A stretch of 7,046 bases of DNA from Kiritimatiellia bacterium (lineage in GTDB: Bacteria; Verrucomicrobiota; Kiritimatiellia; RFP12; DVOR01). The stretch spans positions 1 to 7,046 of the forward strand of contig JAFYMU010000108.1 of assembly GCA_017548245.1 (NCBI GenBank), in the 5' to 3' direction. Under the pieces are notes generated by a model that saw only the letters and a program-made list of their open reading frames with translations, made no database searches and was not told the DNA's origin. The position numbers were made by a program, and so were the translations under genes. Positions 5,482-7,046 of the stretch are shown one piece after another; the stretch's first letter is position 1, and each line of letters begins with the position of its first letter.

Positions 5482-6669
5482 ATGCGTTATTTATTTGCGT
5501 TGATGGTTGCTTTATTTGGACTGAGTGTGGGATTGGCAACGGAGGTTAAAGACGTAAGCGTAATTACGGTGGGCGGTTTGACGCTTGAGCGGTCGACGAT
5601 CTATCTCTTTGAACCCATCGTGATGCCGAAATGGGATTGGACGTCGGTGGAGCCGTATCAGACGAATAATCCAACGCTTGCCAAGTTGTATATCGATACT
5701 GCGCGTGAAACAGACTTTGAGAGTCGTGCTACGCGAACGCTGAATGCGCTTCAGGTTGAAGATGATGGAACGTTGTGGTTAGGGCGATGGGCACCAAATA
5801 AAAAAGGTGTTCATCAATTTAATTCAGTCTTTATTATTTACGCGCCGCGTTTATGGGAAATTGATCTAGACACGATTGTTGAGTCCGAGATGTTACAGTA
5901 CACCTTTGGATCATGGTGGAATTACGCCTTTAAAGATGAAACCCAAAAGGAAATTTGGACGGGGCTTGAAGCCTTTACACTACAACAACACGAGGGGAAA
6001 ACGCAGGTGTATTGGCAACGTGGGGCCTATAGTTTTGATCGGCAGATGAAGGGTGGCCGTTTTTATCTTGTCTTTCACCGGACTTTGATTGAGGATCTTA
6101 AACTCTTGGGAAAGGTGATGGATGAACCACTGCAGTGTTCTAATGCGGTAGTGGTTAATGAAACACCTGATACGTTGGTTGAACCCATTGATGCGGAGGC
6201 GCAATATCAATTGGGTAAACGTTACTTGCGTGGCGAGGGAATTGAACAATCTGCCCAAAAGGCGATTCATTGGCTTCAACGTGCAGCAGAGCAACAACAT
6301 GCAAAGGCCTTTGAAACGCTTGGTAGGATTTATTTTGATCAGATTGATTATGGCGTAGAGAAGAATAACGAAAAGGCGATTGCTTACTTCATTGAAGCGG
6401 CAAAATTGGGCGATGTCAATGCGCAGTTGACAATCGGTAAGGCTTATCTGAAGGGGAAAGGCGCGCCACAATCCGAGGCCGAGGGGCTCAAATGGTTGTT
6501 TGCGGCGGCTGCGCAGGAGAATCCTCATGCGCAACTTGAATTGGCGCGTTACTACAAGCGGCAAGGAAATGATGTAGAGGCCGAGAAGTGGTTGAAGCGT
6601 GCTGAGGATAATGGCTTAAGGATTACGGCACCTTTTATCGGAGATGTGGAAATCGGCGAGTTTAGGTAA
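5482..6669 (+). CDS. Exported Sel1-repeat protein with unassigned N-terminal region
   Basis: This 395-residue protein begins with a signal peptide (MRYLFALMVALFGLSVGLA), so it probably acts in the periplasm or on the surface. Residues of about 20-235 match no family I recognise. They are rich in aromatics, with WDW at about 45-50 and SWWNYAF near 145. Residues 238-379 form four Sel1-like (TPR-related) repeats, at about 238-273, 274-311, 312-348 and 349-379. They show the hallmark AxxxLGxxYxxGxG and AxxWLxxAAxxG pattern, for example QYQLGKRYLRGEGI and AIHWLQRAAEQ. Such repeats bind proteins, often in envelope signalling or assembly. A short non-repeat tail follows. The gene is alone on the plus strand, divergent from the tRNA cluster and between repeat-rich stretches. 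Two hand-counted lines give 22/60 and 27/60 GC, against 30/60 in clpX and 35/60 in purM. Partner and function are unknown. Confidence 0.88.
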   Translation: MRYLFALMVALFGLSVGLATEVKDVSVITVGGLTLERSTIYLFEPIVMPKWDWTSVEPYQTNNPTLAKLYIDTARETDFESRATRTLNALQVEDDGTLWLGRWAPNKKGVHQFNSVFIIYAPRLWEIDLDTIVESEMLQYTFGSWWNYAFKDETQKEIWTGLEAFTLQQHEGKTQVYWQRGAYSFDRQMKGGRFYLVFHRTLIEDLKLLGKVMDEPLQCSNAVVVNETPDTLVEPIDAEAQYQLGKRYLRGEGIEQSAQKAIHWLQRAAEQQHAKAFETLGRIYFDQIDYGVEKNNEKAIAYFIEAAKLGDVNAQLTIGKAYLKGKGAPQSEAEGLKWLFAAAAQENPHAQLELARYYKRQGNDVEAEKWLKRAEDNGLRITAPFIGDVEIGEFR

Positions 6670-6673
6670 TCGC

Positions 6674-6725
6674 AAGGGCGCATTTGCAGGGCTAATGTGC
6701 TGCGAGGGAGGGCGCCCTTATTTCC
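6674..6725 (+). terminator. Candidate terminator of the Sel1-repeat gene
   Basis: AAGGGCGC (6674-6681) pairs perfectly with GCGCCCTT (6712-6719) 5 nt after the stop codon, with an inner GCAG/CTGC stem in the 30-nt loop, followed by a weak ATTTCCT. The outer stem is strong but the U-run is poor. The first copy of the 39-bp direct repeat lies inside it. Confidence 0.4.
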
Positions 6726-6839
6726 TGCGCTTTGCGCGAGAGGTGGTTTTCTGTTTAGCCGCGTGTCGCGCCGCCGACACGCCGTAGGGGCTTTGCACTC
6801 GGGCGCATTTGCAGGGCTAATGCGTTGCGAGGGTGGGCG
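6676..6839 (+). repeat. 39-bp imperfect direct repeat, two copies
   Basis: The copies at 6676-6714 and 6801-6839 differ at 3 of 39 positions, and their starts are 125 bp apart. Both contain CGCATT-N9-AATGYG. This is a perfect 6-bp stem in the second copy and has one G-T wobble in the first. Together they bracket the GC hairpin at 6761-6782. Confidence 0.85.
6761..6782. repeat. Perfect 8-bp GC-rich hairpin
   Basis: GCGTGTCG, loop CGCCGC, CGACACGC. It has no following T-run on either strand. It lies midway between the two copies of the 39-bp repeat, so it may be part of the same element. Confidence 0.7.
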
Positions 6840-6957
6840 ATTTGTAGGCTTTTACGCTAATAGGTAGCTCGCAAAGTGGGACAAAGCAGCCCATATGCCG
6901 CTGAACAAGGGCTCATTGTTGGATGCGGAAGCACTTGGATTGGACGGCATTCTCAAT
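6840..6957. other. Non-genic spacer before the tandem array, with a 30-codon frame of doubtful status
   Basis: A short plus-strand frame starting with ATG at 6895 (MPLNKGSLLDAEALGLDGIL onwards) runs into the first unit of the tandem array and stops at 6985-6987. The frame is open back to a TAG at 6865-6867. No ribosome binding site precedes the ATG. It could be a gene remnant or chance. No other feature was seen. Confidence 0.3.
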
Positions 6958-7046
6958 GGATTTGAAAACGAAACCCAATGGGTTTGAAAATGAAACCCAA
7001 TGGGTTTGAAAATGAAACCCAATGGGTTTGAAAATGAAACCCAATG
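6958..7046 (+). repeat. Tandem array of a 22-bp palindromic unit, open at the window end
   Basis: Four head-to-tail units start at 6958, 6980, 7002 and 7024, and a fifth begins at 7046. Units 2-4 are identical, while unit 1 differs at two positions (3 and 12). Each unit is GGGTTT-N7-AAACCC plus AAT, and the unit junctions also read AAACCC-AAT-GGGTTT, so stems can form within or across units. There are no spacers, so it is not a CRISPR array. The unit length is not a multiple of three, so it does not encode a simple peptide repeat on the plus strand. Confidence 0.95.

Noticed and set aside
6958..7046. CRISPR array
   Set aside because: The units abut directly with no spacers, the unit is only 22 bp, and no cas gene is present.

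Overview
The window is bacterial chromosome: a minus-strand housekeeping block covering most of it, then one plus-strand accessory gene between repeat-rich, non-coding stretches. No phage, CRISPR, toxin-antitoxin or defence genes are visible. The lineage cannot be fixed from the sequence alone. The style of the exported protein at 1092-2045 and the ClpX sequence recall the Verrucomicrobiota/Lentisphaerota/Kiritimatiellota side of bacteria, but that is from memory of such proteins and is only a weak inference.

Region 1 (1-2908, minus strand). In transcription order this holds a cytoplasmic alkaline-phosphatase-superfamily metalloenzyme (2042-2908), an exported beta-rich protein that starts inside its stop codon (ATGA overlap, 1092-2045), and purM (3-1034), the AIR synthase of purine biosynthesis. 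The purM stop overlaps an ATG at the window edge (TAATG), so a further gene may follow.

Region 2 (2909-3317) is about 410 bp without a convincing gene. It is G-rich on the plus strand, full of short palindromes and direct repeats, and ends at a strong intrinsic terminator just after clpX.

Region 3 (3318-5102, minus strand) is a tRNA cluster in the order Pro(CGG), Leu(CAG), Glu(CTC), Ser(CGA), followed by clpX. A good sigma-70-type promoter precedes tRNA-Pro. A weak hairpin with a U-rich tail between tRNA-Ser and clpX may end or attenuate the transcript. All four tRNAs have C at position 34 and so read only NNG codons. The tRNA-Glu has C at position 55, where U is nearly universal.

Region 4 (5103-5481) is another repeat-like intergenic stretch leading to a plus-strand gene.

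Region 5 (5482-7046, plus strand) holds an exported Sel1-repeat protein, less GC-rich than the other genes. It is followed by two copies of a 39-bp repeat around a perfect GC hairpin, then a tandem array of a 22-bp palindromic unit that runs out of the window.

The most unusual features are the tandem palindromic array, the all-C34 tRNA cluster with the odd tRNA-Glu, and the translational coupling of a cytoplasmic hydrolase-fold enzyme to an exported protein. None of these shows a new system on its own.
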